Below, piece after piece: positions 10,677 to 11,943 of a DNA stretch of 11,943 nucleotides. Every line of letters begins with the position of its first letter. Positions within the stretch are counted from its first letter, which is position 1. Both the position numbers and the translations under genes were made by a program. The notes under the pieces are model-generated. The model ran no database searches, had not been told where the DNA came from, and was given only the letters and a program-made list of their open reading frames with translations. Source of the stretch: Actinomycetes bacterium (GTDB lineage: Bacteria; Actinomycetota; Acidimicrobiia; Acidimicrobiales; Ilumatobacteraceae); assembly GCA_023417265.1 (NCBI GenBank), contig JAEZFY010000243.1, positions 1 to 11,943 of the forward strand, given 5' to 3'.

Positions 10677-11943
10677 ATGTCGGGCCCGCTCGGAAAGTAC
10701 GTGGACGCGTTCGTCGAGGGTGTCGGTGCGCTGCTCACCGAGCTGTCCGGCGAGCCGCTCGACGACGCCTGCATCGTCGAGGTCAACCAGCTCGTCTCGA
10801 GCGTGCTCGCCAGCGACGGGCGGCTCACCGACAGCGAACTCGACGCCTGGCTCGACGACATCGGTCCGCGCCTCGACCCGCCGGTGTTCGTCACTCGCCA
10901 GCAGCTGCGCACGTCCGACCTGTTCGCCGGCCGCGATCAGTGGCTCGCCCAGCCGAGCAACCTGTTCGACCTGCTGCTGCGAGCCGACGCCCGCGACGGC
11001 GGGCGGCGAACCAACCGCTACTACGAGCTGGCACTCAAGCTGGCCCACGCCGCGGCGGCGATCGATCTCGTCCCCTCGCCCGACGAGATCGCCGCGATCG
11101 ACCGCTTCCGCACGATGCTGCTGACGACGCTCGACACGGCCGGCGTGGCCCGCCCGGGGCAGCCCACGGCAGCAGCCCCCGCCGGCACCATCGCTGCCAC
11201 GCCGGCCGCCACCCCCGAGCTGCCGCCCGAACGCCCGATCGAGGAGCTGCTCGGCGAACTCGACGCCTTGGTGGGGCTCGACCACGTGAAGACCGAGGTG
11301 CGCCGTTTGACGAGCCTGCTGCGCGTGCAGAAGCTGCGCGAGGAAGCCGGCCTCCCGGTGCTCGAAACGAGCCGCCACCTGGTCTTCACCGGCAACCCGG
11401 GAACGGGTAAGACCACGGTCGCCCGGCTGCTCAGCGAGATCTATCGGGCGCTCGATGTCGTGACGAAAGGTCATCTCGTCGAAACCGACCGGTCCGACCT
11501 GGTCGCCGGCTACGTCGGCCAGACCGCCACGCGCACGCGTACGATCCTCGAGTCGGCGCTCGGCGGCACGCTCCTGATCGACGAGGCCTATTCACTCGCC
11601 CGCGGCGGCGAGAACGACTTCGGGCGCGAAGCGATCGACACGCTCGTCAAGTTCATGGAGGACCATCGCGACGACCTCGCCATCGTGGCCTGCGGCTACC
11701 CGGCCGAGATGGCCGAGTTGATCGACGCCAACCCGGGGCTGGCGAGCAGGTTCACGCGTACGATCGTGTTCCCCGACTACACCGACGACGAACTCGTGCA
11801 GATCTTCCGCCTGATGAGCAGCTCGAAGGAGTACCACGCCGACGCCGAAGCCGAGCAGCTGCTGCGGGCGATCGTCGCCGCCGAACCGCGCGGGCGCGGG
11901 TTCGGCAACGCCCGGCTCGTGCGCAACCAGTTCGAAGACGCCG
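10677..11943 (+). CDS. CbxX/CfqX-type AAA+ ATPase with N-terminal TerB-like region, partial
   Basis: The frame is open from ATG 10677 to the window end (422 residues seen). Residues 1-150 are helical. They include a TerB-like stretch, VNQLVSSVLASDGRLTDSELDAWLDDI, and an Ala/Pro linker follows (about 155-185). The AAA+ core opens LDALVGLDHVKTEVRRL, as in CbbX/SpoVK proteins. Next come Walker A GNPGTGKT (239-246, K245), the pore-loop motif GYVGQTA (Y279), Walker B LLIDEAY (299-305, D302/E303), a sensor-1 region VACGYP, and NPGLASRF with the Arg finger. The end, FGNARLVRNQFEDA, is the CbxX C-terminal helical domain, so only a few dozen residues are likely missing. Related proteins include the Rubisco activase CbbX, SpoVK and EccA of type VII secretion. 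No Rubisco or secretion gene is in view, so the client is unknown. Confidence 0.92.
   Translation, partial: MSGPLGKYVDAFVEGVGALLTELSGEPLDDACIVEVNQLVSSVLASDGRLTDSELDAWLDDIGPRLDPPVFVTRQQLRTSDLFAGRDQWLAQPSNLFDLLLRADARDGGRRTNRYYELALKLAHAAAAIDLVPSPDEIAAIDRFRTMLLTTLDTAGVARPGQPTAAAPAGTIAATPAATPELPPERPIEELLGELDALVGLDHVKTEVRRLTSLLRVQKLREEAGLPVLETSRHLVFTGNPGTGKTTVARLLSEIYRALDVVTKGHLVETDRSDLVAGYVGQTATRTRTILESALGGTLLIDEAYSLARGGENDFGREAIDTLVKFMEDHRDDLAIVACGYPAEMAELIDANPGLASRFTRTIVFPDYTDDELVQIFRLMSSSKEYHADAEAEQLLRAIVAAEPRGRGFGNARLVRNQFEDA

Noticed and set aside
10590..11474. N-terminal extension of the split-barrel protein to a start at 11474
   Set aside because: The added 295 residues are antisense to the AAA+ ATPase, which has Walker A and B motifs. 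ATG 10589 gives a normal-length domain.

Overview
The window is GC-rich (roughly two-thirds G+C by eye) and dense with genes. It looks like chromosomal DNA of an actinobacterium, most likely an Acidimicrobiia or Ilumatobacter-like lineage. The evidence is the base composition, an F420-dependent oxidoreductase, a recO / cis-prenyltransferase / glyS cluster like the one in mycobacteria, and GTG starts that directly follow TANNNT -10 elements, as in leaderless actinobacterial promoters. The species assignment is inference. I see no rRNA, tRNA, CRISPR array, phage or insertion sequence.

Layout. 1-562 (-): 5'-coding part of a DUF72/YecE protein, cut by the window edge. 761-1423 (-): trpF. 1534-4498 (+): a three-gene membrane-stress-like operon. 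It encodes an SPFH/Band-7 protein with a C-terminal GYF_2 domain (YdjI-like), a double zinc-ribbon protein with a C-terminal membrane helix (YdjG-like), and a small protein with an N-terminal membrane helix. 4536-5393 (+): an F420-dependent luciferase-like oxidoreductase, which meets trpC (5390-6163, -) tail to tail. The minus-strand block then continues upstream with glyS (6172-7485), pyrE (7521-8060), recO (8085-8828) and a degenerate cis-prenyltransferase homologue (8895-9449). 9493-10161 (+): a catalytic-type cis-prenyltransferase, divergent from the degenerate one across 43 bp. 10158-10589 (-): a pyridoxamine-phosphate-oxidase-like split-barrel protein. 10677 to the end (+): a CbxX/CfqX-type AAA+ ATPase, running off the window.

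The most notable observation is the divergent cis-prenyltransferase pair. The plus-strand protein keeps the catalytic Asp and the RTSGE motif. It lacks the C-terminal RxG tail and has Lys where UppS has the Mg-ligand Glu. The minus-strand protein has lost the catalytic Asp and the RTSGE motif but keeps exactly the AYAEL Glu and the RRFGG tail. The two halves complement each other in the same way as the eukaryotic DHDDS/NgBR (Rer2/Nus1) heteromer. This suggests a bacterial two-subunit polyprenyl diphosphate synthase for the lipid carrier of cell-wall synthesis.

Other recurring signals: six genes have TANNNT ending exactly 7 or 9 nt before the start codon. A 41-nt near-perfect palindrome lies between the degenerate homologue and recO. 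The pyrE stop codon lies inside a GGGGTC/GACCCC inverted repeat. Both convergent gene pairs overlap by a shared CTAG.
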